Assembly: GCA_051453625.1 (NCBI GenBank)
Contig: JBOZIK010000001.1
Span: 110,870,667 to 110,934,666, forward strand
DNA from: Welwitschia mirabilis
Lineage: Eukaryota; Gnetophyta; Gnetopsida; Welwitschiales
Length of the DNA stretch: 64,000 nucleotides
Direction of reading: 5' to 3'
The translations under genes were made by a program, and so were the position numbers. Positions 1-11,640 of this stretch are shown one piece after another; within the stretch, counting starts at the first letter, position 1; every line of letters begins with the position of its first letter. Under the pieces are notes generated by a model. The model ran no database searches and was not told where the DNA came from. It worked only from the letters and a program-made list of their open reading frames with translations.

Positions 1-2079
1 TAACTGGTGTATTTCTTTATGAAGTTTCATGATTAGTATTCATACTTAGGTATTTATAGTGATAGGATTAGATTCATCCAATCTTGAGACATTCTCATAT
101 CTATGAACTTTATTTACAGGAAGATTCCCTAGTTTCTTTTCTTTTCAATGGTGTTAATTTTTTGGATTAAGTGTTCTTTTCTATATTTTATCTCACTTAT
201 TCACCTTTATCTTTTTAAGTGTATAATCATGTGGGACTTGCCAAAAAAAAAAGAAATAACAACTATAATCTATTATATTTTATGCTTCAAAGAAAAATAC
301 ATGGTCACCATGATGTTCTAGCATACTAGGGTAAATTTTTCTGAGAGGAATCTTTGGTAGTATTGGTAGATGTGGAAACTTTACTGGGGGTTAGTTAGTC
401 ATGATTCATAAGTTTCTACTCCTCTGACAGTGGTTGCACTCCCCTCATCATGAAAAAAGTTAAAATAAACTTTGAGGCTATGGGATTAGTGGTGCTCCTG
501 GTAACATCAGAATCATTACTTATTTCTTAGACTCTTAGTATTCTTACTTAGTAATTTCACTTTTAAAGATTCGAGTGTATTTGTGGGATGAGAGCAGGCG
601 AGCTCATTTCTAAGTAACTTTTGATTTTTAACATTCATATTCTGAGCACTTAAATCTTTGGATATTGCTATAACCACTGCTTTTTCAAGTGAACTTTATG
701 AAGTATATATATTTTATTATGTATATTTACTCAAGTGACTTTATAATGTTTTCCTTGGGAGTTTACTAGGTCAGTACTTAGGATAGGTAAATAATCTTAT
801 CCTTGTTCTTTATATTTATTTTCATTCTATGTTTCTTTAGTTTTTGAGTTTGGGATTTCAAATTCATTTATACATTTTTTATTCTTTCATAGAACCTTAA
901 TCATTTAGTAGTTTCCTTACTATTCTTTTATATTATATCATTTGAAAATTAAAAAGAACATCTTTTTCATTTCCTAATTTTTATGAGTTCCTTTATAGCT
1001 TATGAAGTTTTGAGTTTATCATGCTTTTCTTTTTTGTTTAGGCATATTTATTTAGCTTTTCTTGATAATTTTTTATTCTAGATAGTCTATTTTCTTTAGT
1101 TATACTTTTTCCTTTCTTATGATTTTATCCTTTTTCTCTTAATTTTCTTGGTTTTCTATCTAAGTTTTTGTCTTTTTGAGTTTTTCTATTTTGAACTGAT
1201 ACTTAAATGATCATATCTAAGCCTATATTTTTTGGATGATATTTTTATTTTTCAAAAAAAATTTAATTGTCCTATTGTCCACTTGGTCATCTAGGTGACA
1301 CTGGAAGGATAATAGTCTAATTTTTTTTGAGAGCCGTCCTAGGGCTGTCATTCGGAAGATGCAACTAGACAACAACATGATATAATCATGGATTAAATGC
1401 CTTTTTCTTATTTTTCCTTTTTTAATAATTTTTACATATTTGTTTAAGAGATGATGTTCCCTCTACCCTATACCAATTTTCTAGAACTTATCTTACTTAA
1501 TTTCATGTCCAGATTCACTAGATCTCACTCAATTTTTAAAAATGAGGTATGTTTTTCTCTCCTCTTATTTTTTATTTTTTCCCTCTATTTTTTAACCTTT
1601 TGATGCATAATTTTCAAGTATGTTGCTTATTTTTTATGCTCTTTGATTTGGGACTTACGAATTTAAATTTCACTATATATTTTTTAAATTATGAGCATTG
1701 TATTTTTTATAAGGTATTTTAAAATTTCCATCTTTCACAATCATTTTCTCATAATTTTACGTCGAAACATAGTGGCCCTTTAGGCAAAATTAATTAGTTC
1801 GATGTGTTCTACAAGTATACTAGATTAGATTTTTTATTTGAGCATTTTGAATTTTCACTTCATGTGGGGACCACTTAAAATACAAATTTTTAATTTTTCA
1901 TGTATTTCACACATTTAGATAATTTAAAACACATTGCAACTTTTAGAAGAGGGTAGGACATATTTTTAGCATTTTTTATAGTTTTTATTGATTTTTAGGG
2001 GTTATTATTACACATCCATGTGATATTTTTGACATGTCTTTCTATTTTTGTATGATGTTTTTTTTGTGTTTTTGATTCA
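1..2079 (+). other. T-rich non-coding internal region
   Basis: No coding similarity recognised in any frame. The plus strand is strongly T-rich with short oligo-T runs, as is common in the long untranslated stretch between pol and the 3' ORF or LTR of plant gypsy elements. A segment near 1281-1370 (ggtcatctaggtgacactgg) has the GTCAT/ATGAC character of the Tat-like hairpins further right, but I could not establish clear homology. Confidence 0.4.
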
Positions 2080-3370
2080 GTGGGCCCTTTACACATAGAG
2101 CTAAATAGGTAGAGCCTGAGGTCAAGGCAATAGAGTAGGAGGCGATTCCTGTAATTGAGCCTGAGATTGAGCATGCACAGCCTGCACATCTGCCATCTTG
2201 GCATGGTCAATCTATGATTATTCAGATAGTTAGTATATGTGTCGAGTAATACTTTGGTGATATCATAAGTCATATTAAGCCATAGGTTGACCAAAGACTA
2301 ACGAATTTATGTTTAGATAGATTATAGATGTGCATGAGTCATATTATATATTAGAAATGAGGGAGTTTCATGACATCATGCATATTAAGAGGTGACCTGA
2401 TGCTCGTGGTCAACTGCAGGACATGATTGTTGCATATATATGAGATCATAAGATAGTGATTTTTCCATCCCATATTATAAGTATCACAAATCTTAGTAGG
2501 CTTGGGATCATGCACATACACTCTGCTAGTGGAACTAAGGAGTGTTAAGCATATGATGCCATTTTAGATATTCTAGCTGATTTCATTGCTGATCGATGAG
2601 GGGTAAATGTTGCTTAGCTAACCCTTACATATGAGGTTTTACAGAGAGGGCTAATCTATAACATCAGCCCATTTTTTCACAATAGTTATGCCATGGTAGT
2701 AAATTTATAGATATTAGCAGCCTTTAGACAGGGGGAGCAGATGAATCTTCCTATTTTCATCTAAAGGAGACTTAGATCTATAGTAGAGACACGAAAGCTT
2801 TAGACACTTAATCACCCATGCCTCTTCTCAGTATTCTTTAGACTATTTTGGATACTAGAGCTCATGAGTAAGTAGTACTTATCACACATGTAAATTTAGC
2901 TCACTATTTATAGGACATGGATGTATAGATTCCAGGAGAGGCAGAGAGACCTTAGGTATAGAGACCTATAGTTGGGGCTTTACTCAAGTAGATACAGAAT
3001 CTTTTAGCTAAGATCATTAAGACCATTAGAGGCTTTGTAGACAAAGGTATCTAGACACTTGATTAAATGATCCAATCTCTTGATTAAAGAATATAGGTAC
3101 TTCATCATAAGACATAAACAATTGATCAGAGATAGTAGACATTTAAGCAGAAGATCCTGTTTATTAAGAGGAGAGTCTAGCACTTTAATAAGAAGATCAT
3201 TAACATGAACCATCCTATTTTTTTCATTTAGAAGAGTATAAAGTGGATATTCCTGATTCTGTACATGTCCAAGTGACAAGACAGTCAGATCAATCTCCAC
3301 ATATTTAGACCTTCATTTTCACATAGATGCTAAGCATTCTTCCTCTTCTCCCCTAGCTCTTGAGCTAGTT
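2080..3370 (+). pseudogene. Decayed accessory ORF with C-terminal coiled coil
   Basis: Read in the plus strand, codons remain sensible but are broken by TAA and TAG. From about 3005 to 3210 the peptide has a heptad-like, repetitive pattern (motifs such as IIKTIRGFVDKG, TLD*MIQSLD*R and TFKQKILFIKRRV), where the stops sit exactly where Gln would be expected, as CAA or CAG turned into TAA or TAG. Such coiled coils are seen at the C-terminus of extra ORFs in plant LTR elements; the function is unknown. The N-terminal part (AQPAHLPSWHGQ near 2175) is not recognised. Apparent minus-strand open frames here (1995-2294, 3004-3300) are antisense shadows. The C-terminal part is repeated after the gap at 3823-3922. 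Confidence 0.45.
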
Positions 3371-3822
3371 ACTAAACCACAGTTTATCATGTATTTATGA
3401 GGAGTGATTTTGGATTATTATTTTGTATCTCCCCTTCTATACACTTTTGTACTAAAAACTCTCTTTAATTTTATAAACATATTATTTTTGCAGCATGGTG
3501 TACTGATTTGTATTTGATTCTTCATGTTTATCTTTAATTTTTACATATAATGATGAGGGTTAATTTTATTTAGGCACTCTTTCTATTTCATTATTGTTTC
3601 ATTTAGTGGAGGGCTATTTTATTATATTATCTAATTATCTATAAAAATAACAAATTCTATCATAGGTTCCAAATTTTAAAGACCTTTTTAAAGCCTATCA
3701 TCCCCTACATTATCTAGATGATGACTCACATAGATAAGTGGCTAAGCTTTTGGTAGGTGAAATGTTTAGTTTTTTTGATTTCTTAAAATCCAATATGTAT
3801 CTCTATAAATTCTAAAAATCTT
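3083..3822. repeat. Gap-flanking duplication, left copy
   Basis: About 740 bp that recur at 3923-4661 with an offset of 837-839 bp and roughly 95% identity by eye. The copy runs up to the first N, where its last bases (taaaaatctt) match 4652-4661. It includes the coiled-coil end of the accessory ORF and the T-rich 3' region. Confidence 0.85.
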
Positions 3823-3922
3823 NNNNNNNNNNNNNNNNNNNNNNNNNNNNNNNNNNNNNNNNNNNNNNNNNNNNNNNNNNNNNNNNNNNNNNNNNNNNNN
3901 NNNNNNNNNNNNNNNNNNNNNN
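3823..3922. other. Assembly gap of exactly 100 N
   Basis: One hundred N, the usual placeholder for a gap of unknown size. The sequence on its left ends in bases that match position 4661, and the sequence on its right begins in bases that match position about 3087. The two contigs therefore overlap instead of flanking missing DNA. Confidence 0.95.
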
Positions 3923-4661
3923 AAAGGATATAGGTACTTCAGCATAAGACATAAACAATTAATTAGAGATAGTAGACATTTAAGCAGAAGATTCTGTTTA
4001 TTGAGAGGAGAGTCTAGCACTTTAAGAAGAAGATCATTAACATGAACCAGCCTATTGTTTTCATTTAGAAGAGTATAAAAGTGGATATTCTTGATTTTGT
4101 ACATGTCCAAGGTAACAAGACAGTCAGATCAATCTCCACATATTTAGACATTCATTTTCACATAGATGGGAAGCATTCTTCCTCTTCTCCCCCAACTCTT
4201 GATCCAGCTACTAAACCATAGTTTATCATGTATTGACGAGGAGTGATTTTGTATTATTATTTTGTATCTTCCCTTCTATAAACTTTTGTACTAAAAACTC
4301 TCTTTAATTTTATAAACATATTATTTTTGTAGCATGGTGTACTGATTTGAATTTGATTCTTCATGTTTATCTTTAATTTTTACATATTATGATGAGGGTT
4401 AATTTTACTTAGGCACTCTTTTTATTTCATTATTATTTCATTTAGTGGAGGGCTATTTTATTATGTTATCTGATTATCTGTAAAAATAACAAATTCTATC
4501 ATAGATTCCAAATTTCAAAGACCTTTTTAAAGCCTATCACCCCCTACATTATCTAGATGATAACTCACATAGATGAGTGGCTAAGCTTTTGGTAGGTGAA
4601 ATGTTTAGTTTTTTTGATTTTTTAAAATTCAATATGTATCTCTATAAATTCTAAAAATCTT
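3923..4661. repeat. Gap-flanking duplication, right copy
   Basis: Second copy of 3083-3822. It is continuous with the unique sequence that leads to the 3' LTR at 4775, so this copy belongs to the contig that continues to the right. Differences are mostly single substitutions with a few one-base indels. The apparent minus-strand frame crossing the gap (3766-4110) has no biological meaning. Confidence 0.85.
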
Positions 4662-4754
4662 TTTGAGATGATTTCTTTAAGTATCCTACTTGTTTTATTA
4701 TTTAATAAGTTACTTCATAAACATGGTTTACTATCTAGTTTTGTCAGGGATTGA

Positions 4755-4774
4755 TAAGGCTAAGTGAAAGGCTA
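4755..4774 (+). other. Polypurine tract of the Tat-like element
   Basis: The bases aaggctaagtgaaaggcta immediately precede the LTR start TGTTGC. Nearly the same bases precede the LTR on the minus strand at 62973-62990 (aaggttaagtagagggcta). The conservation at two loci supports a priming site for plus-strand synthesis. Confidence 0.65.
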
Positions 4775-5860
4775 TGTTGCATTGCCAACTTAAACATATT
4801 TGATAGGGTATCTTAAGTGGCTTTACAAGTTAATAGATAGGTAAATGCTTGATTTTCATAATAATGGAGAGCTGAGATGAAATAGATGAAAACATGTAAT
4901 CTCCATGATGATTTACAACATGTTGATCAATCTTGAATACTTTACATTTCTAAGATAACGTCTTGCAAAACATTAAGGCTGATGCATTGATTGAAGATTT
5001 GTAAAAGGCCGTCATTCACCTCATCATCTGGATGATTGTGTAGATGACCAAGTAGTTCATGCTAATAGGGATGCTAACTATAATCTATTTGATAGCTAAT
5101 GTGGATTATCTATGATATGGCATTGTCTCTGCTGTTGTCTGGACAATTAGTTAGATGACACTATCGTAAAGTCTACACTAAAAATTCAACTAACTTTTAC
5201 CACCTGTGTGTCTGTTTCTTCTTACACGACCATTATGGTTTTAACCATGCCTTTCTGTCTATCTTATAGTATGCTTGTATGTTAATAAATAGTGATCTCA
5301 CCCTCAAATCCTGCTAGTCTTCATTTGCATCTAAAATTCTTGTGACAGGAGATCAAAGTGCTAGAGATTCATCCTTGTAGTTATAGAGATATGTTTTGCT
5401 TGGTGTTGGATGACATCTCCTTCATTGAGATGTGGCTACTTTATAACATAGATGTGGTTCTAAAACAAAATACTTCTTTTTATAGTTTTAATGCATGTAT
5501 GTTTCTCATCCTTATAGGTTATGTTGATTCTGATTTGATGATAGTTTTTTTAGTGATATAGGTTATGAGAAAAACCTTTTTCAAGGTTATGCATGATTAG
5601 TTTAGGTTATGTGTATTATTATTTCTTTTTCCTAGATTATTTTTACATGAGTATGTTGCATTTTACTTTCATGCATTACTTTCTATAGTTAGAGTATAAG
5701 CATTTTTTCTTATGAAAATTAAATCTCCTAATTTCTAACTTGGCCTTGGATGGATTATGACGTATGGGTCACTCTTATCTATATTAGTGTATTGTGTTTG
5801 TACAAATATTTGTGACTGATAGGATTTGACTTAACTAAGGACATAACACTATATAAATAT
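4775..5860 (+). repeat. 3' LTR of the Tat-like element
   Basis: Starts TGTTGCATTGCC, matching the sense start TGTTACGATGCC of the LTR at 53356-54548 and TGTTGCGATAC of 61623-62972. The middle (about 5015-5150, cattgtctctgctgttgtctggacaat) and the tail (cttatctatattagtgtatt near 5790) also align with those LTRs. The right end near 5860 is approximate because the terminal CA has decayed. An apparent ORF at 5358-5561 lies inside this LTR and is not considered a gene. Length is about 1.09 kb, against 1.19 and 1.35 kb for the relatives. Confidence 0.7.
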
Positions 5861-5999
5861 GACTGCGACACAAACATAAGACATGTATTAATAAGCTAAA
5901 ATAATAAAAAATGTGAAATAACATAAATGTATGCCAAAAAATCAAGGAGGGATCATCAATAGATATGATGACACTCATAGATCTAGTTCAAAATATCAT

Positions 6000-6987
6000 A
6001 ATTAAGAACTCCAATCCTAATAGTATCTCCTCAATCTAAAAGTTGTAGTGCCCAACTAATTTGCTAATAATTTACTATATACTTATCCTCCTTTTTAGAC
6101 ATAAAAAAAAAGTCTCTAATCAGTGAGAGCTAAATCACTCATGTATCACTCACATTAGCCTTCTTCATCGTTATCATCACTATCATGGGTGATTGAGGTT
6201 TGTTGAATGTATGATGACAAGGAAGTGGGAGGTAAAGTGTGTCTCTTCCTAGAGGAACACTGTGAGTCTTGTTAAGGACCTAAAAGGCTATACATTTGAT
6301 AAGTCATAGAAATTCCAAAGAAATTGGTGATGGCAGTTCTACAAATGATGATGGTATTTGTATGGATGAGAGTGATTCTACTTGAATTGGCTCTATGTAA
6401 GAACATGATGGTATTGGTGGATGCACTAGAGGTAATGAAGATGTACATGATGATGAAGAGGACCTAAGTGGTAATGGTTCCTATGTAGGATGATGAAATG
6501 GAATCTTATGATGATAACGATGAAAGATAAGAGGCAGATCATTTGAACTCTTTGACTCTATCTCTTGTGGTACTAGCCTTTTCTGCAAAGGATCTAAAGC
6601 CTATAGCTTCCCCTACACATGTGCCTCTATGGGAGTTTGATACTTAACCTGAGTTTGTACCTCATCTTTAGAAGACTCTTCTAAAGATTCATTATCTACT
6701 TCCCTGTGTAAATCACAACCTATGCCAGTAGGAGCTAACAAATTTACTTCCTCTTCTTCTAACTTCTTCTCTAAGTCTAATCATATGGGAGTTCTCATAT
6801 ATTTCCAACTTATATTGGTGTCTCACCTTTACCTGTAGTGAATCTATGTTTCTTTAGCCTTAACAGGTTTGTTTCAATTTTGCCAATCATTTTTGTGATT
6901 ACCTTTAATCCATTTTTCACTAATGAAGAGTTGTTAGTAGTAGTTGAAAATGATCTCTGTATTTATGGTGTCCTTTTACTTATGCCC
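6000..6987 (-). pseudogene. C-terminal half of the SIRE-like accessory ORF
   Basis: The minus strand matches the plus strand at about 45640-46500. Shared stretches include a basic segment (KVITKMIGKIETNLLRLKKHRF here, KVIVKMMIKIGKKLMRLKKHKF there, differing mainly by conservative changes), an acidic middle and a tail around agatagagtcaaagagttcaa. Several stops interrupt it. The reading continues directly from 19150 if the element 6988-19149 is removed. In the SIRE lineage an extra ORF, often called env-like, follows pol; I do not claim an envelope function. It also resembles what databases label putative plant transposon protein, a tentative match. Confidence 0.6.
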
Positions 6988-9900
6988 TATAATACCTAGA
7001 CTTCTATAGTTAAAAAATGCAAATTTAATTTAATGCTAAACATAATGAGCAGAACTTCTATGTTAAGATTAACTAATAAGAGATAAGGTATTTGTAATAA
7101 TTTTACCAAGTTTATCCCTTGAAATGTACATAAATCTATATAACTATTATATTATAATGTTTTAAGTCATAAAGGAAACTATTTAGTTGGCCATTAAATA
7201 AGAAGAAAATATTATCAATAATATAATAATAAATTCCAATTTCAAAAAGATAAAATAAGGCCTCTTATCATTTAATTTTTTTAATGAAGCTATTAGATAA
7301 TTAATAAAAATAACTAGTGATTCATAACTATAGATTAGGAATAATATTACACAATGATATTATGAACCTAACTAGTGATTTCAAGTTAACTTAAGAATAT
7401 TCTAGATTTTTTTTCTTTTAATAATTGATAATGCCAAACTTTTCCTCTAGTTCTAAAAACATAGGAATTTTATGTTAAAACAAAATAGGTAGGGAATAAA
7501 TATTAATGATAAAATTAGCTATACTAACTAAATTTATAATAAGTTATATGGTTGATTAATTGAGACCTACTAAATTCAAGGCTTCAATATTTTATAGAAT
7601 TATGCATAAATTTAATAGCTAAGAGTATGATTACAAGTGATGATGCATAAGAATTTGAATGCTAAAAAGTTCCTTTTCTTACTACCTCAAAGGGTTGAAC
7701 CCACAATCTTAATGTTACTTGACATCTATCTTAACTACTAGGTTAACTTATTAATTTGATGAATTAAATGATTACACATATTAATGAATGGCTGTGCATC
7801 TAATGAAGGAATCTTACTGATAACGTGAACTAAAATTTCAATGTTGGACTGCAAGTCTATAACTTACTCTCTTTCTTACATTATTATAGAAGTCTTAAGA
7901 AGAGATGATATTGTGATGTGTGCATGGACTAGACAGGAAAGGAAAAAGTTAGTTAGAAATAATGTTAACATGAGAGGTTTCAAGGGAATAGCATTATCAA
8001 TGGGCATCAAAGGCTTGAGGAGGAAGAAGAGTGGTTCATTAAACATAAGACATAATTTTTGAGATTTTCTTTCAAAGATTTTCAATACTGATTAGAGTGA
8101 CCACTCAATACTATTTGTTATTTACTTCTCCAATCACAAGATAGAATGACATGGGGAGTAAGACGTCCTATTCGAGAATTGAAATGCCTAAGAAGTAAAT
8201 TGATTTTAATGATGATTTAATCTTTCAACTTAAATTATGCTTGAGCAGTGTTTGATTTATTTAAGGAAGAAGAGAAGTTAACACATGCATCACCATTGGC
8301 TGTATTTACAATTTTTTTATTGTATTTCATGGGTGTTAATCAAAATAAAATGGATGCTTGAAATGTTTCTTTAAATATTGATTTCTAACATCAGGGACTT
8401 TAGTCATTTTGCTCAACTAATATTGTATTGCACTCATTAGCTTGCCAAACATTTTACTTCTCCTTTTAATGCTTAACAATTTTTGACTGTCATTCCACTA
8501 ATTGACATTAGAAGAAATGAGCATTATTCTAGAAATGAAAATGAAGTGAGAAAAATATCTCAGTTCATAGAGGTAATAAATAACACTGTGTTGGAAAGAA
8601 TCACCACATTAAAGATAACACTAATGGTAATTGAGTTTTATGCTTAGGAGGAAGTAAAAGAAATAAGGTAATAAAAAGACAGCTCATTAATGCACTGTGC
8701 AAGAGGAGGATCATAATTGAACATTTTGAATAAAACATTTGTAACTTCTCAATACAAATGAAGAGAAGCAAATTGTTAAAGTGATAACACAATGTAACAA
8801 TGCACAGGTGGAAGGAAGAGAATTGTATAAGCATTGAGGTAATTAATAATTTCTATAACATCGATAAACAATACTCTAATCACGATTGCCAATGATTCAT
8901 AATTCCTTCAATGTTGATGCGAAAAAAGGCTAAAGTTAATTTTTGGAGTAATTATTACTAAATGCTTACTATAGATTCCTAGCTTAGCGCATATAGACGA
9001 TAGTATGTGCTTGTTCAGAGCTTGTAGATGGTGATCTGTGCTTATTAAACTTTCAAGCAAGCATAACTACATACCCCAACAATATGGATAATGGACATTA
9101 ATGATCCAATTGAAAAACTCATGAAGATTCCCATACTAAGATTTAAAGAAAACAACACGAATTTGTACAACCTTATCAAAAGATGGATTCTTTGTTAAAT
9201 GAAATCTCATTTTCCACTTCACTGGATAATAGAATAGAGATAAGATAGGAAATGAGAAGGTGCTAAGTTCAAATTTATAAAGCACTAAATCTATTTTTGT
9301 TTTTTTTATTTTTTTTAATTTTAATCTTTCCTAATCTTAAAGGTTATCACAACTATTATAAAATATTTTTAAGGAATAACCACATGAAATTAAGTATTTA
9401 TTTGAGATTCATCTTTCTAAATAATTCTACCAAGTCCTTTTAAATAACTCTGACTACTTTCTAATTTATCATTTAATTTTAAATACAATATTCTTTATAT
9501 AATTATAATGTAAGAGTTATACCTAGCTTATTATTCAAGTGATTAAATGACATTAGTACTACATTTCAAGGCATAATTTTCAATTTATTTCCCTTAATTA
9601 GACTATAAAGTTTTAAGGAACTGCTACAAGTGATGCATAAAATATATTTCCAAATTTAAACTTTACTGAAAATAGTTTAAGAAAAGATATTCATAATTGA
9701 CATTCAATATAATTTTGAGGAAATTACATAATTGAAGATTTTAAGCTTCTCAATGAAATTTGCTAAGGAAATCATAAGGAAGATATGACCAAATTTTCAT
9801 ATTTCAATAGTATTTTCCATGAAAGATAATCATAATGCAATGCTCTATGCATCAAACTAAGAAATTTCATAAATTGTAAGGGTTACACATAATAAAAACA

Positions 9901-11526
9901 AAGTTTAGCTATAAATGCATATCCAATGAAACATTATTTAAGAAAGCTATATAGTGACCTCAAGTCTCAAGATATATAATATTAAATATTCAAGATTAAT
10001 GAAGGAATACAAGATCATTTAGCATAATTTTCCAAAAAGACTAAAATAATAATCCTTTACATCTTTATATCTAGTTGAGTAATCATACTCCAAATTTTCC
10101 ATCTCTCATACAAGGAATATGGAATGAAAACTATGAAAATCTCATAACTTCTAATATGGTCTAGGCAAGATAAGACAAGATAAGATAAAATTTTCAAAGT
10201 CAAGATAAGAAAGATAAAAGTAAGTTCTTCAAGAACAAGTTATATCACAAGAAAATTGACATTATGGTTATGAAATGAGAATAATTAAATATTTACTTTA
10301 TCATATTTTAATCACTCCACTACTTATTTAGTGATCATGAAGTCCACTATCTCATTTAGTAATCTATAATTCATATTTTACTTACTTTACTAACTCATTC
10401 GATTATCTGTGAAGCCTACTACCTCATTCAATGATTTGTAATTCTTAAATATGTTTATATTTACATCTTATTCACTTCAGTACCTCATTTGGTAATCGAT
10501 GAATCCTACTATCTTATTTGATGATCTGTGATCAATCTATCATTACATTGCCTCATTTGATGATTTTTGGAATTCTTATTTCATTGTCTCATTCGATGAT
10601 CTATGAACTCCACTGCCTCATTTAGTGATTAATGGAATTACATAATCATAAGTTCACAAAAAATTATGATGTTAAGATAAGTTATGATAAGGTACAACCA
10701 TGAAGTATCAACTCATGACAAGAACAACTTGAGTTTATATTATCAAGTCATTGAGTATAGAAAATAATAGGATTCAAGACTTAGAATAAGTCTGATTCTA
10801 TTTTTATTAAGCATCACACATTTTTATATTTATTTCAGAAGAAAATAAACACAACAATCACAATAATGAAATGCATATAAAAGAAAGAACCAATAAAGAA
10901 ACAAGAAGGAATAGAATCATATCCATATTAGATTGTGGTGTTCAAGGACTTCAAAGATCTTCCAAGTTTCTAAAGCTCTTAGACCTTCTAAGATCTAAGA
11001 TTCAAAGGCAAAGTCTTTTCAGAAATTAAGCTAGACTTAAGGGAGAAAGAACTCTATTTATAATGAGAGAACATGGGTAAAATGAAAGGACTTAAGAATA
11101 CATAAGGACACATCATGAGCCAATGGTAAAGGTGAGGGTCTCATAACATCTCATAAAGACTTACTAGATGCTTTAATAATATAAAAAGAATTCTTTATAC
11201 TCTATCATACTTAATCATAGTAATAAGAAAAAATAAATAATAATCTTCCATAATTAACATTTAATCATGCATGCTTTCTAAGAATGTGCAACAATAATAG
11301 TAAGTAAATGATATCCTTATCAGTATAAAATTTTCTTGAAAATTTATAAAGTAATATTTTAATCTTTACAAGACAAAAGGCCTTAAAGCATAATTTAATA
11401 AAATATCACCTTAAAAACATAATATTTATATTAGATAGAGGTTTTTAAATAATTAAATATTTCTAATAATTTATTAAGCTTAATCTTTACACCTTTTTAA
11501 AAGAGATTAAGAATATGGATGTGACA
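6988..11526 (-). repeat. 3' LTR of the Tekay-like element
   Basis: About 4.54 kb, matching 14628-19149 along its whole length at roughly 85-88% by eye. The sense start is TGTCACATCC at 11526; the opposite end near 6988 has lost its terminal dinucleotide. Small frames inside (7841-8062, 7876-8085, 8601-8834) are not conserved as ORFs in the other LTR and are not considered genes. The LTR carries a degenerate minisatellite at 10310-10635. Confidence 0.85.
10310..10635. repeat. Degenerate 25-30-bp minisatellite inside the Tekay-like LTR
   Basis: Around ten degenerate units built on CTCATTTGRTGATCTGTGAA, often preceded by cactac or cactgc, with spacer sequence between some of them. The corresponding block in the other LTR is 17925-18245, so the array predates this insertion. 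Confidence 0.75.
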
Positions 11527-11640
11527 TTTCTCACCTCCTTAAAAAGTTTCATCCTCAAAACTTGTCAAAAGATTAGGTCTCCATTGATTAGTAGATACTT
11601 TTATCTTCCAAGTTGCTACTTCTATAAATTGGTTGTATCA
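11527..11640 (-). pseudogene. Chromovirus pol C-terminus (chromodomain region)
   Basis: Minus-strand translation gives QFIEVATWK, then LLTSFEDETF*GGE, immediately before the LTR. This corresponds to the conserved VEEATWE segment and the FEDEIF-GGE end of chromovirus integrase/chromodomain proteins. In intact elements this domain is thought to target integration to heterochromatin. Upstream integrase is not recognisable here. Confidence 0.7.

Larger units (their letters stand above)
1..5860 (+). mobile_element. 3' half of a Tat-like Ty3/gypsy LTR retrotransposon
   Basis: The window opens inside this element. In plus orientation it contains T-rich non-coding DNA, a decayed coiled-coil ORF, a purine-rich tract and a 3' LTR starting TGTTGC at 4775. 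The LTR is recognised by alignment to the reverse complement of the two Tat-like LTRs at 53356-54548 and 61623-62972: the PPT plus first LTR bases match (aaggctaagtgaaaggcta then TGTTGC), and so does the LTR tail near 5770-5860. The 5' LTR, gag and most of pol lie outside the window or are absent. The Tat assignment is inferred from the TGGCGCC-type PBS of the related element at 60662-60679. The right edge abuts the SIRE-like element that begins at 5861. Confidence 0.7.

Noticed and set aside
3004-3300. Open minus-strand frame of 98 codons
   Set aside because: It is antisense to the coiled-coil ORF. C-to-T decay creates plus-strand stops but few minus-strand ones, which leaves the antisense artificially open.
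4975-5160. tRNA- or SINE-like segment
   Set aside because: No A/B box or cloverleaf pattern; it aligns with the Tat-like LTR instead.
7841-8062. Plus-strand frame of 73 codons with basic residues
   Set aside because: It lies in the chromovirus LTR and is broken at the equivalent place in the partner LTR (about 15470-15700).
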